Shown: positions 16,692 to 25,578 of the stretch, in pieces
How positions within the stretch are numbered: position 1 is the stretch's first letter
Layout: each line of letters begins with the position of its first letter
Source of the DNA: Spirosoma agri
GTDB taxonomy: Bacteria > Bacteroidota > Bacteroidia > Cytophagales > Spirosomataceae
Assembly (NCBI RefSeq): GCF_010747415.1
Contig: NZ_JAAGNZ010000001.1
Coordinates: 2,170,001-2,234,000 of the forward strand
Direction of reading: 5' to 3'
DNA length: 64,000 nucleotides
Notes under the pieces: generated by a model
The model's database searches: none
What the model was told of the DNA's origin: nothing
Seen by the model: the letters and a program-made list of their open reading frames with translations, nothing else
Program-made: the position numbers and the translations under genes

Positions 16692-17096
16692 CTAATGCCT
16701 TACGAAAATGGTGTCTTTCTTTACGGTTATGTACTGGGCCGTTTCTGAAAAAAAACCATTGGTTAAATAGCCAAATCTATAGGAACGCTTTTTGCCGCTT
16801 TTCTCCAAAGCCGTCATCAAATAGCCACCATCACTGGGCAAAATCATTGTCTCCGATAAAGTTCCTTTGGCCGTTTTCGCATCGGCGATCGTACCCAGGT
16901 GGCTTGAGTCCGTTCGTACCTGTTGATACGTACCGTTTACCGTCTTCCCCTGTACCACAAAAACGTTGACCGACTGTAAGTCGTTACCTGTCTGATTCTC
17001 AACGTGTATATCCATCGTGTCCGTCCTATTCGCTTCATACGGAGCCATGCAGCTTATCATACTAATGGCCAGAAAAGCACCAACACGCAGTTTCAT
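16692..17096 (-). CDS. small lipoprotein of unknown function inside the glycan operon
   Basis: A 134-residue protein. I chose the ATG at 17096 because longer starts run back over the 3' end of the SDR-GT2 gene and have no signal sequence. From this start the N terminus is a lipoprotein signal (MKLRVGAFLAISMISCM, lipobox Cys16). The mature part is a beta-rich domain with phrases DIHVENQTGNDL, SVNVFVVQGK, TMILPSDGGYLMTALEK and TAQYITVKKDTIFV. I do not recognise the family. The tight packing (seven bases after the fusion gene, two before the transketolase beta gene) implies cotranscription. Confidence 0.7.
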   Translation of the reverse strand: MKLRVGAFLAISMISCMAPYEANRTDTMDIHVENQTGNDLQSVNVFVVQGKTVNGTYQQVRTDSSHLGTIADAKTAKGTLSETMILPSDGGYLMTALEKSGKKRSYRFGYLTNGFFSETAQYITVKKDTIFVRH

Positions 17097-17103
17097 ACGG
17101 GGT

Positions 17104-19104
17104 TTATTTACTTTTTCGTTGCTCAACCAGCGTACTGATCTCGGCGGCTGTTTTGTAGACCCGCTGACCCTTCCGAACCATCGTCCGAATGAATTTCGGG
17201 CGTTTTTTCGTTTCCTCGAAAATCTTGCTAATGTATTCGCCCAGGAACGAGATGCCCAACAGGTTGATACCGCCAAAGAACATCACCAGAATAATAACGG
17301 TCGATAGCCCGGCGGGTGTATCGGGGAAGAACACGAACTTCGCCAGAATCTGCCACAGGATACCAAGCACCGACAGTACCGTCAGCACAAAACCGGCATA
17401 GGTCATCAACTCCAGCGGGGCAAAGCTGAACGAGAAAATCGCTTTTTTCGCCCACCAGATATTCTTGGTCCAGTTGTTGGTCGATACGCCGAACATTCGC
17501 TCGGGACGGACATAATCGACCCCCGTTTGTTTAAAGCCGACCCAGGCCCGTAAGCCCCGCAGAAACTGTTCCGTCTCCGGTAGGCTGACCAGTTCACGAA
17601 CAACCTTCCGGTCGATCATCGAAAAATCACCCGCATCGACCGGAATATTGATATAAGCCGTCTTGCGGAAGAGCCGGTAAAACTGCTTGTAGAAGAAATG
17701 AACGTGCGGAGCCATTTCGCGCTGTACACGAACGCCGTACGTCACGTCAAACCCTTGCTGCCATTTCTCGTAAAACCGGGGAATGACTTCGGGCGGGTCC
17801 TGCAAATCGCCGTCCATCAACACAACGGCATCGCCTGTCGCAATTTCCATCCCGCTCAGGAAGGCCGATTGTGACCCAAAGTTACGCGAGTGCTTGATAG
17901 CAATCACGTTCGGATCTTTGGCGCAAATGGCATCCAGCACTTCGTCGGTATTGTCGGGCGAGTTGTCGTTGACAAAAATTATTTCGTAACGCACCTTCAT
18001 TTCGTTGAAGGTTTTGACCAGTCGTTCGTACATAAACGGAATGGCCTGTGCGTCTTTGTAGCAGGCAATGATGGGTGAGATGACCGGATTGAGCGTTGGT
18101 GTATTGAACGCCGGAATCACCCGACTCTCGTATTCGTGCGAAATCTGCCAGTCGGCTGTTCGGCGCAGACCGTCGCCCAGCGTTGTCGTTGCCTTCCAGC
18201 CCAGGTCCGTTTCGGCAGCTGTCGGGTCACCATACCAGTCGGCCAGGTCCCAGTTGCGGTTGTTCATGCTGCCCCAAACCGGTTCGAGCGTGAGGCCGAA
18301 GGTTTGCCGGGCCGCGTCTACAAGCTCCCGCATGGTCGTTTTCTGGCCCGTCGCGATATTGTAGGAGCGACCCCGAATTTCAGGATTCACCCGTAAGGCA
18401 GCCTGCACAAAAGCATCGACGCAGTCGTCAACGTACACGAAGTCGCGGCTGATATCGGGCGAAACGAGCGGAGGCAATTTCCCGTTTCTGACCTCTTCGA
18501 TCAGGCGGGGAATGAGCCGGTCGGGTTCTTCCCAGCCACCGTAAATGGAATAGAGCCGCAGGTTGAGCGTATTCAAACCATGAACTTTGGCGTAGAAGTC
18601 GAGCGTGTAAGCCGCCGATACTTTCGACACGGCATAGTGACTGTTCGGTTCTACCGGGTCGGTTTCTTTGGGCGCGGTGCAATTAAACCCATACTCCGAA
18701 CTACTGCCAGCGTGGATATAGACCATCTCCGCCGAGCAGTTTTCCAGAATATTAACCGTACCCAGCACATTGGTTTCGTAGGTAAGCCCCACGTTTTTCT
18801 GTTTGCTATACGCTCCGTATGCCGCTAGGTTGAAAATGGTTTTGGGTTTGAGTTTCCCGAAAACATCCTGAACGGAGGTGTTGGATAAAATGTCGCAGTG
18901 GACGATATTTTCGGCTGGAACATCGAGCAGCTTGAGCCGCCAGGCTTTGGTTGCGTCATGCGTAAGGGCGAACACATCTTGACGAACACGAAAGAGTTGT
19001 TCAAACAAGTTCGCGCCAATGAAGCCGCTGGCTCCGAAAACAACGATAGGGCCCTGAAGTCGGGCGATTTTTTCTGGTAGCAAAATGGGGGCAGACTGAT
19101 TCAT
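17104..19104 (-). CDS. fused NAD-dependent epimerase/dehydratase and GtrB-like polyprenyl-phosphate glycosyltransferase
   Basis: A single 666-residue frame with two enzymes. Residues 1-325 are an extended SDR of the nucleotide-sugar type: GASGFIG at 24-30, the SSSEYG region near 134-139 and the YxxxK pair Tyr157/Lys161. Residues about 340-560 are a GT2 of the GtrB/ArnC group (NDNSPDNTDE at 379-388, MDGDLQDPPE with DGD 431-433, FLRGLRAWVGF). Two transmembrane helices (about 570-640) and a basic tail follow. The GtrB half would put a sugar on undecaprenyl phosphate at the inner face of the membrane. Joined as it is, the SDR probably makes or modifies that sugar. It lies 86 bases after the transketolase alpha gene. 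Confidence 0.88.
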   Translation of the reverse strand: MNQSAPILLPEKIARLQGPIVVFGASGFIGANLFEQLFRVRQDVFALTHDATKAWRLKLLDVPAENIVHCDILSNTSVQDVFGKLKPKTIFNLAAYGAYSKQKNVGLTYETNVLGTVNILENCSAEMVYIHAGSSSEYGFNCTAPKETDPVEPNSHYAVSKVSAAYTLDFYAKVHGLNTLNLRLYSIYGGWEEPDRLIPRLIEEVRNGKLPPLVSPDISRDFVYVDDCVDAFVQAALRVNPEIRGRSYNIATGQKTTMRELVDAARQTFGLTLEPVWGSMNNRNWDLADWYGDPTAAETDLGWKATTTLGDGLRRTADWQISHEYESRVIPAFNTPTLNPVISPIIACYKDAQAIPFMYERLVKTFNEMKVRYEIIFVNDNSPDNTDEVLDAICAKDPNVIAIKHSRNFGSQSAFLSGMEIATGDAVVLMDGDLQDPPEVIPRFYEKWQQGFDVTYGVRVQREMAPHVHFFYKQFYRLFRKTAYINIPVDAGDFSMIDRKVVRELVSLPETEQFLRGLRAWVGFKQTGVDYVRPERMFGVSTNNWTKNIWWAKKAIFSFSFAPLELMTYAGFVLTVLSVLGILWQILAKFVFFPDTPAGLSTVIILVMFFGGINLLGISFLGEYISKIFEETKKRPKFIRTMVRKGQRVYKTAAEISTLVEQRKSK

Positions 19105-19190
19105 TCAGGCCGCAATATTACGGCAAAAGGGCGGATGTGTCGTACTACTAGCCGCTTTTATAGCCAACGGCAACGGAACGCATGGGTCAT

Positions 19191-20015
19191 TTAAGCGACT
19201 TGAGCCGATAGATATCGTTCACTAACTTCCGCGTACGCCTGCTCATACTGAGCCGCTGTCATGGGCAAATAGTGCCATTCGAGCTTGTTTTCCATGTAGG
19301 ATACACCCTTGCCTTTCACCGTTTTGGCGATCACGACTTTGGGTTTCCCCGTTGGCGTAGCGGTCAAGTGATCAATAGTTGTCAGGATCGATTGAATATC
19401 ATGACCATCCACTTCAACCGTGTCGAAGCCCATTGCCGACCAGGTCCGACTGTCGGCAGTATCGCCCAGTACGTTAGCCGTTTGGTTAAAGCCCTGCAAA
19501 CCGTTCTTATCAATTAGTACGATCAGATTATCCAGGCCGTTCTGAACCGCGAAGTGAGCGGCCTCCCAGGTTGTTCCCTCATTGGTTTCGCCGTCTGACA
19601 TGAGTACGAATACCCGCGAATCATCACCGAGGAGCTTACCCGCTTGCGCAATACCCGCGCCTATTGGCAGTCCATGCCCCAGTGAGCCCGTCGCAAACGG
19701 AATGCCCTTGTGTTTGTTCGGAGCCGGGTGAGCCGGGAGGGTTGTTCCATTCTTATAAAACGTGTCGAGCACGTCGTCCGAAATTTCGCCGAGGTGGTTC
19801 AGGCAGGCGTACAGCGAGGCCGCTGCGTGTCCCTTCGAGAGTAGAAACGAGTCCTGCTGACGTTTGCGCATGACCAGGGCCGCGATCATCAGGTCTACGC
19901 AACTTAACGAACAGCCAATATGACCGGCGTGTGCCTGATTGTATAGACCCAGGATTTTCAGCCGGAGCTGTCCCTGAAGCATTTGTAAGTCCGTTCGTTC
20001 TGTTGTCGACGTCAT
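19191..20015 (-). CDS. transketolase-like alpha subunit (ThDP-binding domain)
   Basis: A 274-residue protein equal to the N-terminal third of transketolase. Visible landmarks are SKGHAAASLYACL with His63, GSLGHGLPIGAGIA at 110-123, and the thiamine-diphosphate motif SDGETNEG at 140-147 ending at Asn171 (LIDKNG). The canonical GDG start of that motif is SDG here, a change also seen in other split transketolases. Its partner is the beta subunit at 15778-16689, yet three frames' worth of other functions lie between them. It follows the GT-C gene by 21 bases. A housekeeping transketolase is presumably encoded elsewhere. Confidence 0.87.
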   Translation of the reverse strand: MTSTTERTDLQMLQGQLRLKILGLYNQAHAGHIGCSLSCVDLMIAALVMRKRQQDSFLLSKGHAAASLYACLNHLGEISDDVLDTFYKNGTTLPAHPAPNKHKGIPFATGSLGHGLPIGAGIAQAGKLLGDDSRVFVLMSDGETNEGTTWEAAHFAVQNGLDNLIVLIDKNGLQGFNQTANVLGDTADSRTWSAMGFDTVEVDGHDIQSILTTIDHLTATPTGKPKVVIAKTVKGKGVSYMENKLEWHYLPMTAAQYEQAYAEVSERYLSAQVA

Positions 20016-20036
20016 GATTGGTTGATGCGTAAAGCG

Positions 20037-21863
20037 CTAATCGCCGTAGCGGTAAGTGCTGCCTTGAAAGTCAAAAATAGTAATTTTTTTATCTGAATGC
20101 CCTTTCACCAACACAATTCGGTCGCGCTCATTGGGATCTACCCGTTGGATATACTGAGCATCCTGAGGGAGATAGATGTTCACGAGCTGGGCATCGTAGA
20201 GTGATACGGGCGAGAAACTTTTGTCATTTTTCTCCGACACGATAATTCGTTTTTTATTCGGATAAAGGATCGTGTCGCCCGGTGCGTAGAGTTTCGTCAG
20301 TTGCTGGGCGGCTGACCAATACGGATTAGAAATGCGGGGTTCACCGAAAAGCGTGTATTTGGGTGATGTATCGGCGTAGATATCGCCCAGAATCCGAACG
20401 ATGTGAGCGGTCTGGATCAGTAACACGGCTGCAATCGGCAGGCTGAACCACCAGCGGAGACGGGTTAGTTGAGACAGGCCCATTGCCACTAAAATACAAA
20501 CGTACGGAAAGGAGAAACCCGAATAGCGTTGTGTAATGCCATACGTGTGGCCCGATCGCCAGGCCATCAGCAGCAGGAACAGTGTCGGCACAAAAGCCAG
20601 CAGAAACAGGAGGGACACGAAGCGTTTTTGCTGCGTATTGGTCTGGTCAATCACGTAGCGACCAATCAGATAGACAAACGGTATAGCGATCGACAAGACC
20701 AGCAACCGAATGGGCTCCAGTGTATAAAACGGTAGTCCCGACAGCAACAGAACCGGCACGGCCCCGTAGACCCAGACCGGCGGCATCGCTACGGAGAAGT
20801 AGCGATGAATTAGTACCGTTGAAAGTGCCCCCAACCCTAAGGCCAGCACCGCATTTCGAATACCACCCAGCGTTTGACTAAGCCCATTGGTGACAATAAA
20901 TAGGTCGGAGAAAACAGGAATGGCCCGAACCGTGATGTTGGGCAGCGTTGCTGGCAGAATGATGCCAAATCCGTTGTTTCTTGGGTTCGTCAGCGCCAGA
21001 TTGTGGTAAAAATTCTTCTGCTCCTCCAGAATATAGAACGTGTATTTGCCGCCCCCGTAAATGAACCAGAGCGAAACCAGTCCCAGACCGATAACGCTCG
21101 TCAGTCCCAGGGTCACCCAGGAACGGGTATTGCGCAGATAAAGCAGTGCGTAGACGCCGTGACACAAAAAGACCGTTGTGCTCAAGTAATGCGACAGCAC
21201 CGACGTGACAAAGACGAGGCCATAGGCCAGATAAAGTAGAGGAAGCGATGGCGTTTTGCGGTCCGTCGGCGCAGTGGACCGAACCCGCTCCATGATCAGC
21301 AGGAAAATATGGGTGCCCAGTAACGTCAGAAAAAACGTCATGGAATAGTTGCGGGCAATGTGGCTGTACGCAACGAAAAACGGTTCGATGGTGGCAATGG
21401 CCGCGCTGACGAGAGCCAGTGAGTTGGCCGGGTCTCGATCACCGGCCAGTGGTCCGCCCGACCGGAAATGGCGTCGCACAAAGACGAAGAGGAGCCAGAC
21501 AATCAGGGTGCTGAAAATCACCGACGGCATTCGTAGCGAGGTGTCACTCAACCCAAACACTTCCATCCAGAGCCACAGTACGCCATAGTAAGCCGGACTG
21601 TTACCGATATCACCCCGAATGTTAGCTTCAATAAAATCGTTGAACGTCTTGGGTTTCCAGAATTCGGCGGGGGTAAAATAGGGTTTACTGAAAACGTCCT
21701 GCTGATTGAACCCTTCCAGGCAGACGCCCTGACTGATCAGTAGTGTGGATTTTTCGTCGAAATAGATGCCGTATGTACCCACACGGTATAGACGAAGGCA
21801 CAGCGCCATGACAAGCAGGGCACTCAATAAAAATAGTGTAGTACGCGACGATGGGGTAAACAT
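20037..21863 (-). CDS. GT-C (GT39/ArnT-like) membrane glycosyltransferase
   Basis: A 608-residue integral membrane protein with about eleven hydrophobic helices. The first outside loop carries the GT-C acidic pair Asp36-Glu37 (YFDEKSTL), as in ArnT and protein mannosyltransferases, which use a polyprenyl-phosphate sugar donor on the outer face of the inner membrane. The C-terminal soluble part (about 500-608) ends in a beta-rich domain. The neighbour at 17104-19104 contains a GtrB-like domain that could make the donor, so the pair would form a classic GtrB/GT-C relay. The acceptor is unknown. It begins 30 bases after the stop of the OmpA/PD40 gene. Confidence 0.8.
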   Translation of the reverse strand: MFTPSSRTTLFLLSALLVMALCLRLYRVGTYGIYFDEKSTLLISQGVCLEGFNQQDVFSKPYFTPAEFWKPKTFNDFIEANIRGDIGNSPAYYGVLWLWMEVFGLSDTSLRMPSVIFSTLIVWLLFVFVRRHFRSGGPLAGDRDPANSLALVSAAIATIEPFFVAYSHIARNYSMTFFLTLLGTHIFLLIMERVRSTAPTDRKTPSLPLLYLAYGLVFVTSVLSHYLSTTVFLCHGVYALLYLRNTRSWVTLGLTSVIGLGLVSLWFIYGGGKYTFYILEEQKNFYHNLALTNPRNNGFGIILPATLPNITVRAIPVFSDLFIVTNGLSQTLGGIRNAVLALGLGALSTVLIHRYFSVAMPPVWVYGAVPVLLLSGLPFYTLEPIRLLVLSIAIPFVYLIGRYVIDQTNTQQKRFVSLLFLLAFVPTLFLLLMAWRSGHTYGITQRYSGFSFPYVCILVAMGLSQLTRLRWWFSLPIAAVLLIQTAHIVRILGDIYADTSPKYTLFGEPRISNPYWSAAQQLTKLYAPGDTILYPNKKRIIVSEKNDKSFSPVSLYDAQLVNIYLPQDAQYIQRVDPNERDRIVLVKGHSDKKITIFDFQGSTYRYGD

Positions 21864-21893
21864 TGCGGCAAAGCTAGCGCAAAATAGTAGTTC

Positions 21894-24008
21894 TTACAGC
21901 TTGAGAATCGTGAATTCTACCCTTCGGTTCTGTTTGCGCTTCTCTTCGGTTTCGTTACTGGCGATCGGTTTGCTGGGTCCCCAGGCTTTTGTCTGGATGC
22001 GCGACTCGCTGATCCCCTTGCTAAGCAGGTACTCTTTCACCACCCGAACGCGGTCGGCGGAGAGTTTCATGTTCGGCTCCCAGTCGCCCTGATTGTCCGT
22101 GTGTCCCTCCACCAGAATTTCCATGGCCGGGTATTGCGTCATCATCTCCGCCATGCGATCCAGTTCACTGTCGGCACCGGCCAGCAACTTGAACTGACTC
22201 TGCTCAAACAAGACCTCCCGCATGGTTATCTTCTGACCCGATTCGATCTTAACCAGCAAAAGGTTACGTTTGATGTCACGGAATCGCTTGTCCTTGCTCA
22301 GGTCGATCGTTTCCGTTGCCGGGAAGTACCCTTCTTTTATCGCTTTGAGGGTATATACTTTCTGCGTTGGTAAAATCAGTTTGTATTCGCCGGTTTCCGG
22401 GTCGTAGTCGGCCTTCGCCATTTCTTTGGCGTCGTCGAGTAACCCCGCAACGACCTCCGAGGCTACAGGCTTTCTGGTTTTCGCGTCCAGTACCTGCCCC
22501 GATATGATGGCCACCGGATCAGGCTTGATAGCCGGAAATAATTTGAGCCGAAAGATATCATCTTCCCCCATCGAGCCCGCCCGCGAGCTTAGGTAAGCGA
22601 AGTCGCCGGAAGCCGGAATCGTAAAATAACCATCCCACTCGGCAGTGTTGATCGCCGACCCCAGGTTTTCGGGTTCACTCCAGTTTCCCCACGAATCGTC
22701 GAGTCGGCGCGATACGAAAATGTCGCCATTACCGTAACCGGGATGGCCACCCGACGTAAAGTAGAGCGTCCGGTTGTCGGCCGCCAGAAAAGGAGAACTT
22801 TCGAAATCAGCACTGTTAATGACCGAACCCAGCGAAACCGGTTCCGACCAGTTTTTGTCCGCCTGTTGCAACGATACATACAGGTCGCGATTACCCCGGG
22901 TATCTTTTCGCTGTACGGCCAGAATAATCGCTTTCCCATCGGGCGAGACGCAGAATTCCAGCTGGTTTTTCTCGTGCAGATTGTAGTTGTTGGCGATTTT
23001 ACACTCAACGGGCGGTGACCAGTTCTGCCGGGTCTTTGTCGATTTCGATATGCCGAAAGCCAGCCCACCATCGGGCCGATAGACATTGATGAGGTAGGCC
23101 GTACGTCCGTCGGGCGAGAGACCACTGATGGCGTTATCGCCCGTGTTGTTGATGGGTGGACCAATGTTCACGGCTTCGCTCCACCCCGCCGGATTACCCG
23201 TAGAGCCGGATTCGAGCGTTGAAAACCAGACGTCCTGCCGATCGGCACCACCCAGATTGGCTTTGTTGAAATTACGGGTAAAGTACAGCGTTCGGCCATC
23301 GGGTGCGATAACCGGTGCCACTTCCTGCCCTGGTGAATTAACGTTCTTTCCCAGATTTTCCTTGACAATTTCCTTGGGCGTGGCCTTCGACACGTTGATC
23401 TCAAACGGAATCGGTCTCGCATCCTCCGAGATAGCGATGGCGTCGATCTGGTTGAGGCCCGGCACGGCAGCCCCGTTCAGAACGACCTTGACCTGATCAC
23501 CAACAATGGTCGAATCGTTCAGGATAATGCGTAGGAGTGGGTCCTGCCGTGGGCCCGGCTTCTCGTTGCGATAAACCTGATGTTCTTTCTTATGGCTATC
23601 AATGATCAGCACCTGTACAATGGCCCCCGGATTGACATTTTCGCCGATAACCAGCTGCCGGATGGCTATTGATTTGTCGAAGCCAACCTGAATCCACTCA
23701 TCGGCAGCGCCATCGGCTCCTTTGGGTGCCCATGCTGCCGGACTTTCGCCGAGCTGAGGTAGTTTATTGGGTTTCCCCAGCGCCTGCGATGCTTTGTACT
23801 GATCGCCAGTGGGCTCTCCTTTCTTCTCGGATGAAAACCCGATGACACGGCTAGCCCACAGCACCTGACCGGAAGCCTGCCGCTGGGATTCGGCCTGACT
23901 GCTGGTAGGTCGCTGTGTTTCGGCCGAACGGGAACTGGTTGGTTGCGCCAGACCGACCCCACTGACCATCACTGCCAACAAGCCTGACAAGATACTCCAA
24001 ACGCGCAT
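21894..24008 (-). CDS. OmpA-family outer membrane protein with PD40 repeats
   Basis: A 704-residue exported protein. A signal peptide (residues 1-21, ending GLAQ) is followed by a Ser/Gln-rich linker. A discoidin-like or galactose-binding-like domain comes next (about 50-195, ADEWIQVGFDKSIAIRQLVIGE). Five or so PD40/WD40-like strands follow (LSPDGRTAYLI, VSPDGKAIILA, LAADNRTLYFTSGG). A CarboxypepD_reg-like segment (about 500-580) precedes a C-terminal OmpA domain with VEGHTDNQG and the peptidoglycan-binding NRRVEF end. Such proteins tie outer membrane to murein and are often near type IX secretion or gliding genes. Here it heads the glycan run. Confidence 0.88.
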   Translation of the reverse strand: MRVWSILSGLLAVMVSGVGLAQPTSSRSAETQRPTSSQAESQRQASGQVLWASRVIGFSSEKKGEPTGDQYKASQALGKPNKLPQLGESPAAWAPKGADGAADEWIQVGFDKSIAIRQLVIGENVNPGAIVQVLIIDSHKKEHQVYRNEKPGPRQDPLLRIILNDSTIVGDQVKVVLNGAAVPGLNQIDAIAISEDARPIPFEINVSKATPKEIVKENLGKNVNSPGQEVAPVIAPDGRTLYFTRNFNKANLGGADRQDVWFSTLESGSTGNPAGWSEAVNIGPPINNTGDNAISGLSPDGRTAYLINVYRPDGGLAFGISKSTKTRQNWSPPVECKIANNYNLHEKNQLEFCVSPDGKAIILAVQRKDTRGNRDLYVSLQQADKNWSEPVSLGSVINSADFESSPFLAADNRTLYFTSGGHPGYGNGDIFVSRRLDDSWGNWSEPENLGSAINTAEWDGYFTIPASGDFAYLSSRAGSMGEDDIFRLKLFPAIKPDPVAIISGQVLDAKTRKPVASEVVAGLLDDAKEMAKADYDPETGEYKLILPTQKVYTLKAIKEGYFPATETIDLSKDKRFRDIKRNLLLVKIESGQKITMREVLFEQSQFKLLAGADSELDRMAEMMTQYPAMEILVEGHTDNQGDWEPNMKLSADRVRVVKEYLLSKGISESRIQTKAWGPSKPIASNETEEKRKQNRRVEFTILKL

Positions 24009-24120
24009 AAACGATGAAATGGTAACAGAACACGGTTCATAGTCCGGAAGCAGTTCCGGCGAACATCAACCCTTAAACTCTAAATTACTAACTCAGATTG
24101 TGTGCAATACGTTACAAAAC

Positions 24121-25527
24121 TTAATTGGTCAGCACTTTGTAGTCCCACGGTTTAAGCGTGAGGGACATATCCTGTTTCAATTCCATCGGCTGTCGGCTGA
24201 ACACTTCCATGTACATCCCTTCGTAGCCCTGCCCCGTTAGGCGGAATGTCTGCGCCTGACCGCTCAGGTTGATCAGTACCGTTACCCGATCATTATCGCG
24301 CTGGCGGGAGAAGGCATAAATGGCTTCATCGTGATCCGTCACAATTTTCTCCGCTTTCCCCCCGGCCGTACCGTTCCAGAGGGCCCGGTTGCGGTGTTTG
24401 AGTGTAAGCAGCGTTTTAAAGAAATCGCTCTTGGCATACGTCCCCCAGGCTATGGTGTCTTTCTCGAAGAAAGCCAGTCGCTTGTTCAGATTGGATTCCA
24501 TACCATTATACACAAGTGGCATCCCTTCCAGCGTGCTGCTCAGGACAATAAACGCATCCGCCGATGGACCAAATGATTCCTCCAGGGTGCCATGTTGCGT
24601 GTTCTCATCGTGATTCTGCGTGAAAAGCATCTGATAATACCACGGTGGATATAGCTTCTGGTTACTGGCCCGGAGCGTATCGAGGCTGGTGACTGGTAGT
24701 TTTCCCTGCGCAATATTTTTCATCATCGCGAAAATGGCCCAGCCGTAATTCATGTTGAAACCGCTCTTGAACTGATTAGGATCGCTCTCCCATTCGGCCA
24801 GCATAAACACCGTCTTGATCGAATCCAGCTTGGGGCGCAGTTCAGCCCAGAAGTCATCGGGCACATAGCCCGCCACATCACAGCGGTAGCCATCGATGTC
24901 ACATTCTTTCACCCAATACTGCATCGCGTCGATCATGCCTTTTCGCATGGCCGGGTTGCCGTAGTCCAGATCCGCTACATCGGTCCAGTCGGTGGGTTTG
25001 CCCGTCTTCGGGTCAACGGGTACTGTCATCTTGCCGTTCACCAGCGTGTACCAGTCCGGATGTTCCTTTACCCAGGTATGATCCCAGCCGGTGTGGTTGG
25101 GTACCCAGTCCAGAATGACCCGCAGACCAAGCGCATGAGCACGGGTTACCAATGATTTAAATTCGTCCATTGTCCCGAATTCAGGATTCACCGACCTGTA
25201 ATCGGCCACCGCGTAGGGACTGCCCAGCGAGCCTTTCTTATTTTTTTGACTGATTGGGAAAATAGGCATCATCCAGACAATGTCGACGCCTAGCTCTTTC
25301 AGCCGGGGTAATTGTTCCTCAACGGCTTTAAACGTGCCCGCTTTCGAAAATTGACGGGTGTTGACTTCATAAATCGTGGCGTTTTTAGCCCAATCGGGGG
25401 CCGATGGGTCAGCAACGCTGATCGAGTCAGTTGGATTGGTCGCTTCCGTTTGCGATTTTTTGGTATCGCGGCAGGCCATTGTCAACAGCAGCGTGCTGAG
25501 TGAGATGGCCATATATAATTTCTTCAT
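24121..25527 (-). CDS. GH13 alpha-amylase family lipoprotein
   Basis: A 468-residue lipoprotein (signal 1-18, Cys19 in LLTMAC) with a complete (beta/alpha)8 GH13 domain. The catalytic residues are in place: nucleophile Asp217 (GYRCDVAG), acid/base Glu245 (LAEWES) and Asp307 (NHDENT). Region I reads DWVPNHTG. A small C-terminal beta domain ends the protein. It should hydrolyse alpha-glucans or short maltooligosaccharides at the cell surface or in the periplasm, like neopullulanase- or SusG-type enzymes. No SusC/SusD pair is beside it. Rpe lies just upstream by 51 bases. Confidence 0.92.
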   Translation of the reverse strand: MKKLYMAISLSTLLLTMACRDTKKSQTEATNPTDSISVADPSAPDWAKNATIYEVNTRQFSKAGTFKAVEEQLPRLKELGVDIVWMMPIFPISQKNKKGSLGSPYAVADYRSVNPEFGTMDEFKSLVTRAHALGLRVILDWVPNHTGWDHTWVKEHPDWYTLVNGKMTVPVDPKTGKPTDWTDVADLDYGNPAMRKGMIDAMQYWVKECDIDGYRCDVAGYVPDDFWAELRPKLDSIKTVFMLAEWESDPNQFKSGFNMNYGWAIFAMMKNIAQGKLPVTSLDTLRASNQKLYPPWYYQMLFTQNHDENTQHGTLEESFGPSADAFIVLSSTLEGMPLVYNGMESNLNKRLAFFEKDTIAWGTYAKSDFFKTLLTLKHRNRALWNGTAGGKAEKIVTDHDEAIYAFSRQRDNDRVTVLINLSGQAQTFRLTGQGYEGMYMEVFSRQPMELKQDMSLTLKPWDYKVLTN

Positions 25528-25578
25528 GGATACAAGTTTGTGCGGTACGTGTCGGTTAAAGTAGGGGAGTACCTCTGG

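Noticed and set aside
17097..17276. N-terminal extension of the small lipoprotein
   Set aside because: It lies within the 3' end of the SDR-GT2 gene and would hide a clear lipoprotein signal at the inner ATG.
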